A program made the translations under genes and the position numbers. DNA of 64,000 nt from Hydrogenophaga sp. (GTDB lineage: Bacteria > Pseudomonadota > Gammaproteobacteria > Burkholderiales > Burkholderiaceae_C): NCBI GenBank assembly GCA_018993155.1, contig JAGKSX010000014.1, positions 35,841 to 99,840 on the forward strand, written 5' to 3'. Below the pieces are notes generated by a model. The model did not search any database. It was not told the DNA's origin and was given only the letters and a program-made list of their open reading frames with translations. Shown one piece after another: positions 16,408 through 24,837 of the stretch (position 1 is the first letter of the stretch; every line of letters begins with the position of its first letter).

Positions 16408-17424
16408 ATGCCACCGCCGCTGCTGTCCGCGCAAGACCCCGCCGCCATCGAGCGCGCGGCGCAGCGCCTGGCCGCCGGCTCGCTGGTGGGCATGCCCACC
16501 GAGACCGTCTATGGCCTCGCGGCCGATGCCGACAACGCCACGGCGGTGCACCGCATCTTCGAAGCCAAGGGCCGCCCGGCCGACCACCCGCTGATCGTGC
16601 ACCTCGCCCCGGGCCAGGGCGCGCGAGGCTGGCGCGCGGGCGTGGACCACTACGCGCGCGAGGTTCCCGCCTTTGCCGCCGCGCTCATGCACGCCTTCTG
16701 GCCCGGCCCGCTCACGCTGATCCTGCCGCGCCGCGAAGGCGTGGCCGCGGTCGCCGCTGGCGGGCAGGACTCGGTCGGCCTGCGCTGCCCGGCCCACCCC
16801 GTGGCCCAGGCCCTGCTGAGCGCAGCCGCCGCGCGCGGCGTGAGCGGCGTGGCCGCGCCCAGCGCCAACCGATTCGGCCGTGTGAGCCCCACCACCGCCG
16901 CGCACGTGGCCGAGGAGTTCGCCCGCCTGGCGGAAGACGAATTGCTGATCCTCGACGGCGGCGCCTGCCCGGTGGGCATCGAATCCACCATCGTCGACTG
17001 CACGCGCGGCCACCCCGTGCTGCTGCGCCCCGGCATGATCACCGTGGCGCAACTTGAAGCGGCCTGCGGCCAGCCCCTGCGGGAGCGCGACGAGGCCGCG
17101 CCGCGCGCCTCGGGCACGCTGGAGTCGCACTACGCGCCGCGCGCCAAGGTGCGGCTGATGGATGCCGCTCAGCTCCGTGCGGCGTTCCAGGTGCTGGGCA
17201 GCGATGCGAAGCACATCGCGGTCTACGCCCGCAGCCCGCTCGAGCCCGCCCGGGGTGTGCCGCGCCGACGCATGCCCGATGACGCCGCTGCCGCCGCGCA
17301 GGAGCTGTTCGCGGTGCTGCGGGAGCTGGATGCCACCGGCGTGCGCCTGATCTGGGTGGAAACACCGCCGGAAGACCCCGCCTGGGACGGTGTGCGCGAC
17401 AGGTTGCGGCGCGCGGCGGCCTGA
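16408..17424 (+). CDS. L-threonylcarbamoyladenylate synthase (Sua5 type)
   Basis: Makes threonylcarbamoyl-AMP from threonine, bicarbonate and ATP, the first step of the tRNA t6A37 modification. The 338-residue product is the long Sua5 form: a YrdC domain (about 8-200; PTETVYGLAADA, KGRPADHPLIVH, SVGLRCPAH, APSANRFGRVSPTTA) plus a C-terminal Sua5 domain (about 220-335) joined by the SGTLESHYAPRAKV linker. ATG 16408 starts eight bases after the purK stop, so it is in the purEK transcript. The later-acting partner TsaB is encoded at 21548. Confidence 0.94.
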   Translation: MPPPLLSAQDPAAIERAAQRLAAGSLVGMPTETVYGLAADADNATAVHRIFEAKGRPADHPLIVHLAPGQGARGWRAGVDHYAREVPAFAAALMHAFWPGPLTLILPRREGVAAVAAGGQDSVGLRCPAHPVAQALLSAAAARGVSGVAAPSANRFGRVSPTTAAHVAEEFARLAEDELLILDGGACPVGIESTIVDCTRGHPVLLRPGMITVAQLEAACGQPLRERDEAAPRASGTLESHYAPRAKVRLMDAAQLRAAFQVLGSDAKHIAVYARSPLEPARGVPRRRMPDDAAAAAQELFAVLRELDATGVRLIWVETPPEDPAWDGVRDRLRRAAA

Positions 17425-17449
17425 GCCCGGTACCGCCAAACGTCAGGGG

Positions 17450-19762
17450 TCAGGGCGGTTCGATGTTCCCCGGTGCGGCGCCGCCGACGGACACCGTGCC
17501 GCTGTTCAGCACAAAGGTGACGACCTGCGTCTGCATTTCCGCCGTGACCTGCGGCGCCCCGCCCTCGGGTCGCAGCAGCGAAACGTGCCCGCCCGCCGTG
17601 TGCCGCACATAGCCGCGTCCCAACGCCGTGGCGCCCACCCCCAGGCGCGTGGCCCCCAGCAGGCGGGCCAGGGCGCTGGTGCCGGCCAGCGGTGCCTCCG
17701 GGGCCCCGTTGGGGACCACGAGATCGCCGTTGACCTGCTGCACCAGCACCGGCACGCCCTGGGTGGCGAGCGTGCCCATGAAGTTGACCGGATCGGCCGA
17801 GTCCACGGCCGCCTGCGCGGTGTAGAAGAACCGCTCGTAGTGGCTGGTGCCCGGCAGCACGCCGAAGGTCGACAGACCGTTGTTGATGACCGGCGCGAAC
17901 GTGGCGGAGCGCGCCAGGATCTGGCTCACCTGGCTGCCGGCGACACTGGCCACCAGACCGCGGATCGGCGGCAGCGGAGAAGGCAGCCCGAACACGGTGT
18001 CGTTGACGATGGCCGACTGGTTCACCGTGGTGAAGACACTGCTCAGAATGCCGCCCAGCGACACGCCGACCACGTAGATGCGGTTGAGGTCGAGCCCCGG
18101 CGGCGCGCTCGCGAAACCTTGCACCGCCGTGTTCAGGCTGCCCAGGCTGGCGTTCAGGTTGAGCAGGTCCATCACCGCCTGCCGGCTGTGATCGCGCGTG
18201 ACCGTGAGGTAGGGCAGGTTGATGAACTGCGCGCCCGACCCGTCGTTCGTTCCCGGCGTGACGAAGTTCATCGGCGCGGGCGCACCCGGGGCGCCGGCGA
18301 CCTCGAAGTGCCGCTCCCGGGGCACGTTGGCGCCATAGAGCGCGGCGAACGGAATGGAGCCCGACCGCTGCGTGTTGAGCGTGCTCACGAAGGCGCTGTT
18401 TGCCGGCACGCCATGCAACGGCAGGTCAATCGCCACCGTGGCAATGCAGCGCGAGGCCAGGGTGTGGGCCAGGGCCACCACCGAGGTGCGGTCGCTGGTG
18501 ATGCCATGCACATAGATCACCGTGGGATAGCCCGTGGCGGTGTAGATCTGGCCGCAGTTGGCCGCGCCCGCATAGCCGGGCACCCAGTTGTTCTGCGGCA
18601 GCGTGAGCTGCAACGGCACCAACTCGTTGCCGGTGCGCCGGGCGAAGGGATAGCGCCAGGTGACGTTGCGGCTGCCGTCGGCATCGGCCGGCACCGGAGA
18701 GACCAGCGCACCGGCCAGGATCTCGTCAGGCTTCCAGGGCCGGGCCAGGAACTCGCCGAAGGCCAGCCCGGGTGCGTCGGCCGCCGTGAGGTAGTACGGC
18801 AGTTCGAGGAAGCCGGTGTAGAGCTTGCCGACGTTGGCCGCCAGCGACGCCGAAAAAAGGTTGAAGTCGATGCCCGTCAGCTCGTTGATGCCCAGTGGCC
18901 GAGCTTTCGGCGATGGCAGCAGGTTGGAGGCTTCCAGAGACTGCGCGTTGTTCACGGCCGTGGCCTGCAGCTCGCCCGCGTCGATCTGCCGCTGCGCGAT
19001 GGTGCCGCGCGGCGAGCCCATGGCCCGCAGCGGGCCCAGGGTGTCGGTGGTGGTGAAGGTGTAGGTCAACAGCAGCTTCTCTTGCGCCTGGGCAGGCGAC
19101 AAGGTGCCCCCGCTGCCCGCGGCGATCACGCCCGCGGCCAGGGCCTCCCAGGCCTGCACCGCCTGGCGCACGGGCAGCAGCGCGGGGGCGATGGCGGTGG
19201 CACTGTTGCGCACGGCCTGGTAAGACGCCGAACGGCCCATGCGGGCGCCGGCGAGATCGCGCAGGTCGTCGGTCAATGCCACCAGGTACTTGGTGCGCGG
19301 TTTCAGGGGCTGCGTGGGCCGCAGGCGCACGGCATTGCCGGACGCCCCGTCGAGCGACACGACCTGCACGTCGAATGAGGCCACGCCGCGCACGCCAGTC
19401 ACGCTGGTCATCGGAAGCGGGTCGGCCGTGCCCGTCTCCAGTTCGATCAGGCGCACGCTCTGGCCTGCCTGCGCGGTCGCCGGCGCCACCGAGCCCGACA
19501 GCATCACGTCGAAATACCCTGAGGTGGAGAAACCGTCCAGCTGGTTGAGCGCCGCACGCACCGGATCGGAGGGCGCGCCGACATGGGCCGTGCCATCGGT
19601 CGATCCGGCGAAGACGAGGTCGTTGTTGAAAGGCAGGTCACCCGCCGTGGGGTCGAAACGGGGATAGACCGCGTTGGGGTTGGGCGTGCTGGGCGCAGGA
19701 TCGCCACCGCAAGCTGTCAACACCAAGGCGAGCGACGCCAACCATCCGGCCATGAAACGCAT
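17450..19762 (-). CDS. VolA/Pla-1-like extracellular lipase lipoprotein
   Basis: A 770-residue predicted surface lipoprotein. A signal peptide with lipobox LTAC (Cys18) is followed by the bacterial virulence-factor lipase N-terminal domain (YPRFDPTAGDLPFNNDLVF and DGTAHVG are its hallmark). An alpha/beta-hydrolase domain follows, with HG in YVHGITSD, nucleophile Ser568 in GVSLGG, and a probable catalytic His726 in TAGGH. The family acts on (lyso)phospholipids and helps use host or environmental lipid. Alternative start ATG 19753 would shorten the signal. A pyrimidine-rich tandem repeat lies just upstream of the start. Convergent with Sua5. Confidence 0.85.
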   Translation of the reverse strand: MRFMAGWLASLALVLTACGGDPAPSTPNPNAVYPRFDPTAGDLPFNNDLVFAGSTDGTAHVGAPSDPVRAALNQLDGFSTSGYFDVMLSGSVAPATAQAGQSVRLIELETGTADPLPMTSVTGVRGVASFDVQVVSLDGASGNAVRLRPTQPLKPRTKYLVALTDDLRDLAGARMGRSASYQAVRNSATAIAPALLPVRQAVQAWEALAAGVIAAGSGGTLSPAQAQEKLLLTYTFTTTDTLGPLRAMGSPRGTIAQRQIDAGELQATAVNNAQSLEASNLLPSPKARPLGINELTGIDFNLFSASLAANVGKLYTGFLELPYYLTAADAPGLAFGEFLARPWKPDEILAGALVSPVPADADGSRNVTWRYPFARRTGNELVPLQLTLPQNNWVPGYAGAANCGQIYTATGYPTVIYVHGITSDRTSVVALAHTLASRCIATVAIDLPLHGVPANSAFVSTLNTQRSGSIPFAALYGANVPRERHFEVAGAPGAPAPMNFVTPGTNDGSGAQFINLPYLTVTRDHSRQAVMDLLNLNASLGSLNTAVQGFASAPPGLDLNRIYVVGVSLGGILSSVFTTVNQSAIVNDTVFGLPSPLPPIRGLVASVAGSQVSQILARSATFAPVINNGLSTFGVLPGTSHYERFFYTAQAAVDSADPVNFMGTLATQGVPVLVQQVNGDLVVPNGAPEAPLAGTSALARLLGATRLGVGATALGRGYVRHTAGGHVSLLRPEGGAPQVTAEMQTQVVTFVLNSGTVSVGGAAPGNIEPP

Positions 19763-19775
19763 GGGGAAACCTCGT

Positions 19776-19802
19776 GAGAAAGAGGAGAAAGAGGAGAAAG
19801 GA
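19776..19802. repeat. three tandem copies of a 9-bp purine repeat
   Basis: GAGAAAGAG occurs twice exactly and a third time as GAGAAAGGA, 14 bp upstream of the lipase start codon. On the lipase mRNA strand it is a C/U tract. Confidence 0.7.
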
Positions 19803-19824
19803 TCTTCCGGGAATGGTCGATCCT

Positions 19825-19856
19825 AAAAAAACCCGGTACCAGAACGTACCGGGTTT
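19825..19856 (-). terminator. rho-independent terminator after dacB
   Basis: Read on the minus strand, AAACCCGGTAC (complement of 19846-19856) pairs perfectly with GTACCGGGTTT (complement of 19829-19839) around a 6-base loop, followed by seven T. It lies 19 bp past the dacB stop. Confidence 0.9.
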
Positions 19857-19874
19857 ACGCCTAGGGCGCCGCAC

Positions 19875-21422
19875 TCAGTCGGGCAAAAGGGCTGTCCACT
19901 CCAGCAGCGCGTCCAGCGCGGGCCGGGCGGCGGAGGCGTTGGGATGGTTGATGAAGCCGACCACCACATAACGCGCCCCATTGGCCGCGTTGACGTAGCC
20001 GGCGATGCCGGTGACGTCGCGCAGCGTGCCGGTCTTGACCCAGGCGTTGCCGCGCGCGGCGCTCTGGCCACCGCGCGCCAGCCGCGCCGCGGTGCCGCTG
20101 ACACCCGCGATCGAAAGCGACTGCACGAACTGCACGCCCTGCGGGTGGCGCGCGGCATGGCGCAGCAGGCCCGCCAGCGCCTCGGGCGTGATGCGCTCCT
20201 CGCGCGACAGGCCTGAGCCGTTGTCGAGCACCGGCCCCGGCACGCGGGGGCCGAAGGTGCGTTTCCACCAGTCGGTCACGACCTCGCGCGAGTATTCGAA
20301 GCGCGCCGGGCGCGAGGGCACCAGCCGGGCGGCGGCCGAACCCGGGGCCACCACGGCCAGCACGGGCGTGGCCGTCTGCGGCGGCGCCAGCTGGCCCAGC
20401 GTGAGGAACACCTGCTGCGCCATCACGTTGTTGCTCCACTGGTTCACGTCCACGATGACCTCGGACAGGGGCAGCGAGCGTGCCTCGTGCAGCAACTGCA
20501 CCTCGGCCGGCATGGTGCCATCGCGCACCTGCCCGGTGATGGAGCCGCCACTGGCGCGCCACAGACCTTCCATGGCGCGCGCGGCATAGCTCGCGGGCTG
20601 CTGGTAGGCCACAGGCCACTTGAGTTCGCCGCAGACCTGCGGGTAGCGGCCTTCGAAGCGGATGCGGTTCGGGTCGTCGAAGCGGGCCTGCACGGTGCCG
20701 CGCCAGTCGCCGCAGGCAGTGCCGCGCGAGAGCGGCACGGAGGCGTCGACCGCCAGGCCGGCCATGGGCGGCTCGCTGACCACGCGGGCCACGCCGTTGG
20801 CCAGGTCGGGCTGGAAGGTGAGAATGACCGACTTGAAATTGACCAGCAGCGCGTCAGGCGTGGCGTTGTAGGGGCGCAGGGCCTCGCCGTCGAAGGCGCC
20901 GGGGTCGATGGCGGGCAGCTCGAACGCACTGTGATCGAGCACCATGTCGCCCAGGATCACGCGCACGCCCTTGGCCTGCAGGGCCAGGTAGGCCTCCTGG
21001 ATGCGCTCGAGCACGAACTTGGGATCACCGCCCCCGCGCACGTACAGGTTGCCGCGCAGCACGCCGTTCTCGACCGTGCCGTCGGTGTAGAAGCGGGTGT
21101 TCCAGGTGAAATCGCTGCCCAGCAGGTCGATGGCGGCGTACGTCGTCACCAGCTTCATCACCGAGGCCGGGTTCACCGGGGTGCTGGCGCGGTGGCGCAG
21201 GCGCTCATGGGCGTCGGGATCGACCGAGATCACCAGCGCCGACAGCGCGCTGGCCGGCACCTGGGCCCGGCTCATGGCCGCCAGCACCGCGGGCGGCAGT
21301 GGGTCGCTCCGGCCCGCCATCTGGGCGCAGGCGGGCAGCGCCAGGCCGGCCAGCAGGCTCAGCACCAGCCCGCGCACCTGGCGCAAGGCGGTCAAACGGC
21401 GGAGGAAGTCGATATCGAACAT
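19875..21422 (-). CDS. dacB: D-alanyl-D-alanine carboxypeptidase/endopeptidase PBP4
   Basis: Periplasmic class C penicillin-binding protein that trims D-Ala from, and cuts cross-links in, peptidoglycan. 515 residues with an N-terminal hydrophobic export segment (about 16-34). The three active-site boxes are intact: S87-V-M-K90, S330-N-N, and K463-T-G. The insertion domain between the first two boxes (about 105-290) is typical of DacB. A possible -10, CATAAT, ends eight bases before the ATG and is part of a perfect palindrome. Divergent from tsaB; followed by its own terminator. Confidence 0.95.
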   Translation of the reverse strand: MFDIDFLRRLTALRQVRGLVLSLLAGLALPACAQMAGRSDPLPPAVLAAMSRAQVPASALSALVISVDPDAHERLRHRASTPVNPASVMKLVTTYAAIDLLGSDFTWNTRFYTDGTVENGVLRGNLYVRGGGDPKFVLERIQEAYLALQAKGVRVILGDMVLDHSAFELPAIDPGAFDGEALRPYNATPDALLVNFKSVILTFQPDLANGVARVVSEPPMAGLAVDASVPLSRGTACGDWRGTVQARFDDPNRIRFEGRYPQVCGELKWPVAYQQPASYAARAMEGLWRASGGSITGQVRDGTMPAEVQLLHEARSLPLSEVIVDVNQWSNNVMAQQVFLTLGQLAPPQTATPVLAVVAPGSAAARLVPSRPARFEYSREVVTDWWKRTFGPRVPGPVLDNGSGLSREERITPEALAGLLRHAARHPQGVQFVQSLSIAGVSGTAARLARGGQSAARGNAWVKTGTLRDVTGIAGYVNAANGARYVVVGFINHPNASAARPALDALLEWTALLPD

Positions 21423-21425
21423 GGT

Positions 21426-21440
21426 GTTTCATTATGAAAC
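21426..21440. promoter_or_regulatory. 15-bp palindrome over the dacB -10
   Basis: GTTTCAT-T-ATGAAAC is a perfect palindrome. It overlaps CATAAT (complement of 21431-21436), a probable dacB -10. The half-site GTTTCA is shared with the pyk palindrome at 4657-4680, though the spacing differs. Confidence 0.5.
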
Positions 21441-21535
21441 GGCACCGGGAAAGCGCCGGCCACGGCCGTGTGAATGGCCGTTGCGGTGGATGGCCGGTGG
21501 CGCACCCTACCCCGGAAGCGGGGCACCCGGTGCCC

Positions 21536-21541
21536 GATAAT
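21536..21541 (+). promoter_or_regulatory. tsaB -10 element, leaderless spacing
   Basis: GATAAT ends six bases before the tsaB ATG, so transcription would begin at the start codon itself. No -35 match at the usual distance. Confidence 0.45.
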
Positions 21542-21547
21542 CCCGGG

Positions 21548-22318
21548 ATGTCTTCCGCCTTGCGCCTGCTCGCCCTTGAAACCAGCACCGACACCCTGTC
21601 GGTCGCCCTGGGCGACGGCGCGCCCGGCGGCCCGCTGTGGCAGCACAGCGGGCCGGGCGGCGCGATGGCATCCACCACCCTGCTGCCGCTGGTGAAACAG
21701 CTGCTCGATGCCTCGGGCTGGGCCCTGAGCAGCCTGGACGCCGTGGTGTTCGGCCGGGGGCCGGGCTCGTTCACCGGCCTGCGCACCGCCTGTGCCGTGG
21801 CCCAGGGCCTGGCCTACGGGGCGCAGGATGCGGCCCGCCCGCAGGGCCTGCCGGTGCTGCCGGTCGACACCCTGCTGGCCTTGGCCGAAGAGGCCCACTG
21901 GAACCAGCAGCACACCGGCCAGCCCCGGCCCAAGCGCATCGCCGCCCTGCTCGACGCCCGCATGGGCGAGCTGTACGTGGCCACTTACGCCTGCACGGCG
22001 GCAGGGCTGTCGCCGCTGGCGCCGGCCCGCCTGTGCGCGCCGGCCGACCTGGGCGCGCACCTTCAGGCCGATGGCGCCACCCTGCTCGCGGGCAACGCGT
22101 TCGACAGCTATGCCAGCGCGCTGGCCGAACTGCCGGGCACCCGCCTGCCGGCCCTGCCCACGGCCGCCGCGCTGCTGCGCCTGGCGCCCGGCCTGCTGGC
22201 CGCGGGCGCGGCGGTGGCCGCGCGCGATGCCCTGCCGCTGTATGTGCGCGACAAGGTGGCCCAGACCACCGACGAGCGCGAGCGCCTGCGCGCGGCCTCG
22301 GCTGTGGTCACGCCGTGA
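21548..22318 (+). CDS. tsaB: tRNA threonylcarbamoyladenosine biosynthesis protein TsaB
   Basis: Scaffold subunit of the TsaBDE complex that transfers threonylcarbamoyl to A37 of ANN-decoding tRNAs. 256 residues of the ASKHA fold: LLALETSTDTLSVAL at the N-terminus and GRGPGSFTGLR at about 63-73 are the TsaB hallmarks, with LLDARMGELYVA further on. ATG 21548 is chosen on the family start and a -10 hexamer six bases upstream; there is no Shine-Dalgarno. Eight bases separate it from rimI, forming tsaB-rimI-udg, an arrangement common in this group. Confidence 0.95.
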   Translation: MSSALRLLALETSTDTLSVALGDGAPGGPLWQHSGPGGAMASTTLLPLVKQLLDASGWALSSLDAVVFGRGPGSFTGLRTACAVAQGLAYGAQDAARPQGLPVLPVDTLLALAEEAHWNQQHTGQPRPKRIAALLDARMGELYVATYACTAAGLSPLAPARLCAPADLGAHLQADGATLLAGNAFDSYASALAELPGTRLPALPTAAALLRLAPGLLAAGAAVAARDALPLYVRDKVAQTTDERERLRAASAVVTP

Positions 22319-22326
22319 GGCTCACG

Positions 22327-22953
22327 ATGGACACCACCGTGAACGCCCTGCTGCGGGCCATGACCCCCGGCGCCACACAACCCCTGCCCACGCAGGCCGC
22401 GTGGCCGCTGCCGGACACCGGGCGCTCCCCGGCCACCCGCGAACGCCGCATCGCCTTCGAGCCCATGACCGAGGCCGACCTGGACACCGTGCGGGCGGTG
22501 GAAGTCACGGCCTACGCCCACCCCTGGTCGCGCAAGCATTTCCACGATTCGCTGCAGGCCGGCTACCCGGCCGTGTTGCTGCTGGGCGAGGCGCTGCCAG
22601 GCGAACAGGCCCAGGCCGTGCACGCCGATGGCCGCGCGCTGCTGGGTTACCTCGTGGCCATGCCGGGCGTGGACGAGGTGCACCTGCTCAACATCACCGT
22701 GGCACCGGCCCACCAGCGCCAGGGTTGGGCGCGCTTCATGCTCGACGCGCTGGTGCTGTGGTCGCGCGGACAGCAGGCCCAGTGGCTCTGGCTGGAGGTG
22801 CGCCAGAGCAACGAGGCCGCGCGCCGCCTGTACGAGCGCTACGGTTTCTCGCAGGTCGGCCTGCGCAAGGGCTACTACCCTGACGGCCACCTGCGCCGGG
22901 AAGACGCCATCGTCATGAGCCTGAACCTGATGGCGGCGAGGGGCCCCCGATGA
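22327..22953 (+). CDS. rimI: ribosomal protein S18-alanine N-acetyltransferase
   Basis: GNAT acetyltransferase that acetylates the N-terminal Ala of ribosomal protein S18. 208 residues: an unusual 40-residue Pro/Thr-rich N-terminal extension, then the GNAT core (about 42-200). RimI features are YAHPWSRKHFHDSL, the acetyl-CoA loop NITVAPAHQRQGWARFML and LEVRQSNEAARRLYERYGF, and YYP. ATG 22327 (MDTTVNAL) is the first in-frame ATG after tsaB. Its end overlaps the next gene by ATGA. The extension's function is unknown. Confidence 0.9.
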   Translation: MDTTVNALLRAMTPGATQPLPTQAAWPLPDTGRSPATRERRIAFEPMTEADLDTVRAVEVTAYAHPWSRKHFHDSLQAGYPAVLLLGEALPGEQAQAVHADGRALLGYLVAMPGVDEVHLLNITVAPAHQRQGWARFMLDALVLWSRGQQAQWLWLEVRQSNEAARRLYERYGFSQVGLRKGYYPDGHLRREDAIVMSLNLMAARGPR

Positions 22954-23798
22954 GCGACGACGTGCTCGACACCTCGTTTGTTCCGCTGCTCGATGCGCGC
23001 CAGCGCGCCATGCTGGCCGAGATGGGCGTGCGCGTCTGGGCACCCAAGCCCGTGCCGCCGGCCGTGGCGGCCCCCCTGGTGGAGGCACCCCAGACCGCCG
23101 CCCAGACGCCCAGGGTCGCGGCGCCACCGGTCGTTGCGCCTTCGCGCCCGGTGCCAACCCCGCCCCCAACCCCAAGCAGCGCGCCGCCCGCGCCCGCCGA
23201 ACCCCCACCCTCCCGCCCCAGCCACGTGGACCGCATGGACTGGCCCGAGCTGCGCGAGACCGTGGCCAACTGCCAGGCCTGTGGCCTGTGCAAGGGACGA
23301 AAGAACACTGTGTTCGGCGTCGGCGACGTGCAGACCGACTGGATGATCGTGGGCGAAGCGCCCGGTGAAAACGAAGACCTGCAGGGTGAACCCTTCGTGG
23401 GTGCGGCCGGCCAGCTGCTCGACAACATGCTGCGCGCGGTGGGCCGCAGTCGCCAGGGCGAGGGGGCGCAAGGCGCCTACATCGCCAACGTGCTCAAGTG
23501 CCGCCCGCCTGCCAACCGCAATCCGCAGCCCGAGGAAGTGGCGCGCTGCGAGCCTTATCTGGTGCGCCAGGTGACGCTGGTCAAGCCCAAGGTCATCGTG
23601 GCCATGGGGCGCTTCGCGGTGCAGTCGCTGCTCAAGACCACCGAACCCATCGGCCGCCTGCGCGGCCGGGTGCACCGCTACGAAGGCGTGCCGGTGATCG
23701 TGACCTACCACCCGGCCTACCTGCTGCGCACCCCCGGCGACAAGGGCAAGGCCTGGGCCGACCTGTGCCTGGCGATGCACACGCTGGACAACGCCTGA
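22950..23798 (+). CDS. uracil-DNA glycosylase, family 4/5-like, Fe-S
   Basis: Removes uracil from DNA to start base-excision repair. 282 residues. An N-terminal peptide is followed by a long Pro/Ala-rich linker (about 30-92), then the glycosylase domain (about 95-280). Cysteines for the 4Fe-4S cluster occur in CQACGLC, KCRPP and RCEPY; the active-site motif GEAPGENEDLQGEPFVG and the C-terminal HPAYLLR are clear. Related to phage SPO1 DNA-polymerase N-terminal domains, which gives the family a common misannotation. Coupled to rimI by a four-base overlap. Confidence 0.9.
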   Translation: MSDDVLDTSFVPLLDARQRAMLAEMGVRVWAPKPVPPAVAAPLVEAPQTAAQTPRVAAPPVVAPSRPVPTPPPTPSSAPPAPAEPPPSRPSHVDRMDWPELRETVANCQACGLCKGRKNTVFGVGDVQTDWMIVGEAPGENEDLQGEPFVGAAGQLLDNMLRAVGRSRQGEGAQGAYIANVLKCRPPANRNPQPEEVARCEPYLVRQVTLVKPKVIVAMGRFAVQSLLKTTEPIGRLRGRVHRYEGVPVIVTYHPAYLLRTPGDKGKAWADLCLAMHTLDNA

Positions 23799-23839
23799 GG
23801 AAGGCCACGCGATCCGGCGCCGGGCCGCCCCGTGCCGGA

Positions 23840-23886
23840 TCAGCCCCCTCAGGGGGCAGTGCCCCGCGCAGCGGCGGAGCGCGACG
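23840..23886. repeat. dispersed GC-rich palindromic repeat, copy B
   Basis: Palindrome GCCCCCT-C-AGGGGGC (23843-23857) followed by the CGCGCAGCGGCGGAGCG tail. Nearly the same layout as copy D (54534-54602). It contains the stop and last codons of the neighbouring transporter gene. Confidence 0.7.
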
Positions 23887-24751
23887 GCCACAACACCGAC
23901 GCGATCGCCACCATCACCAGCGCGACGGCGGCCCAGTCCTGCCAATGCAGCACCTCACCCAGCCACCACGCGCCGGTGAACACGCCCAGCACGGGGATGA
24001 ACATCACCGACAGCGTGGAGGCGATGGGCGGCAGGTCGCGCGCGAGCGAGAGCCAGGCCACCTGGGCGAAGGCGAACACGCCCAGCGCGTTGAAGACGAT
24101 GGCCCACCAGATGCCCGGTGTGGGCCAGACCCAGGCCGAGCGCTCGAAGGTCAGCGACAACACGGTCATCCACACCGTGGTGAGCGCCGTGAGCCAGAAC
24201 GAGATGGTCAGCGTGGGCGTCGGAATCGTCGTGCGGCGCATCATCTGCGTGCCCACCGCCCAGGTGGCAGCGGCCACCAGCATCATCACCACACCCAGCG
24301 GCTTGCCCGAGAGTTGCGTGAGTTCGTGCCACAGCAGCAGCAGCACGCCCAGCGCCGCCGCCGCCACGCCACCCCAGGCACGGCCCGCCAGCCGCTGACC
24401 GAACCACCAGCTCCCCACCAGCGCCGAGAACACCGGCATGGTGTACCCCAGGATCGCGGCGCGCCCGCTCGACAGCGTCTGGATTGCCAGGATCGCCAGC
24501 GTGTGCCAGAACAGCATGTTGAACACCGTGAGCACCGCCAGCTCCCGCCAGTGCTCGCGCGGGATGCGGAAGGGCACGCGCCGCCACCACAGGAACAGGC
24601 CCAGCACCGGCAGCCCGATCCACATGCAGATGGTGCGGAAGGTCAGGGGTGGAAAACCCGTCACACCAAACTTCATGATGGGCCAGTTGATGCCCCAGAC
24701 GAGGGTGAGGAGGACGAGCAGGACGAGTTGTTGTCGGGACAGGGCGTGCAT
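23849..24751 (-). CDS. EamA/DMT-family transporter
   Basis: A 300-residue inner-membrane permease with ten hydrophobic segments forming two EamA halves (about 8-145 and 155-290). Segments such as LLTLVWGINWPIMKFG at the start and SVMFIPVLGVFTGAWWLGE in the second half are typical. Substrate unknown; members export amino acids or other metabolites. The last ten residues (SRSAAARGTAP) and the stop come from a dispersed repeat, so the natural C-terminus was probably changed by it. A -10-like TAAGAT ends seven bases before the ATG. Divergent from pyrF. Confidence 0.9.
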   Translation of the reverse strand: MHALSRQQLVLLVLLTLVWGINWPIMKFGVTGFPPLTFRTICMWIGLPVLGLFLWWRRVPFRIPREHWRELAVLTVFNMLFWHTLAILAIQTLSSGRAAILGYTMPVFSALVGSWWFGQRLAGRAWGGVAAAALGVLLLLWHELTQLSGKPLGVVMMLVAAATWAVGTQMMRRTTIPTPTLTISFWLTALTTVWMTVLSLTFERSAWVWPTPGIWWAIVFNALGVFAFAQVAWLSLARDLPPIASTLSVMFIPVLGVFTGAWWLGEVLHWQDWAAVALVMVAIASVLWPSRSAAARGTAP

Positions 24752-24758
24752 GGGCGTG

Positions 24759-24764
24759 ATCTTA
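24759..24764 (-). promoter_or_regulatory. -10 element of the DMT transporter gene
   Basis: TAAGAT on the minus strand ends seven bases before the start codon (24751), consistent with a leaderless transcript. Confidence 0.35.
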
Positions 24765-24825
24765 GGCGGCGCGGGGCGGCGGTGTCTGTCGCGGGACTGC
24801 CAAGACCTCGCGGCAGGCGGCCAAC

Positions 24826-24831
24826 TAAAAT
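24826..24831 (+). promoter_or_regulatory. pyrF -10 element, leaderless spacing
   Basis: TAAAAT ends six bases before the pyrF ATG (24838). No Shine-Dalgarno lies between. Confidence 0.45.
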
Positions 24832-24837
24832 CGGCCC

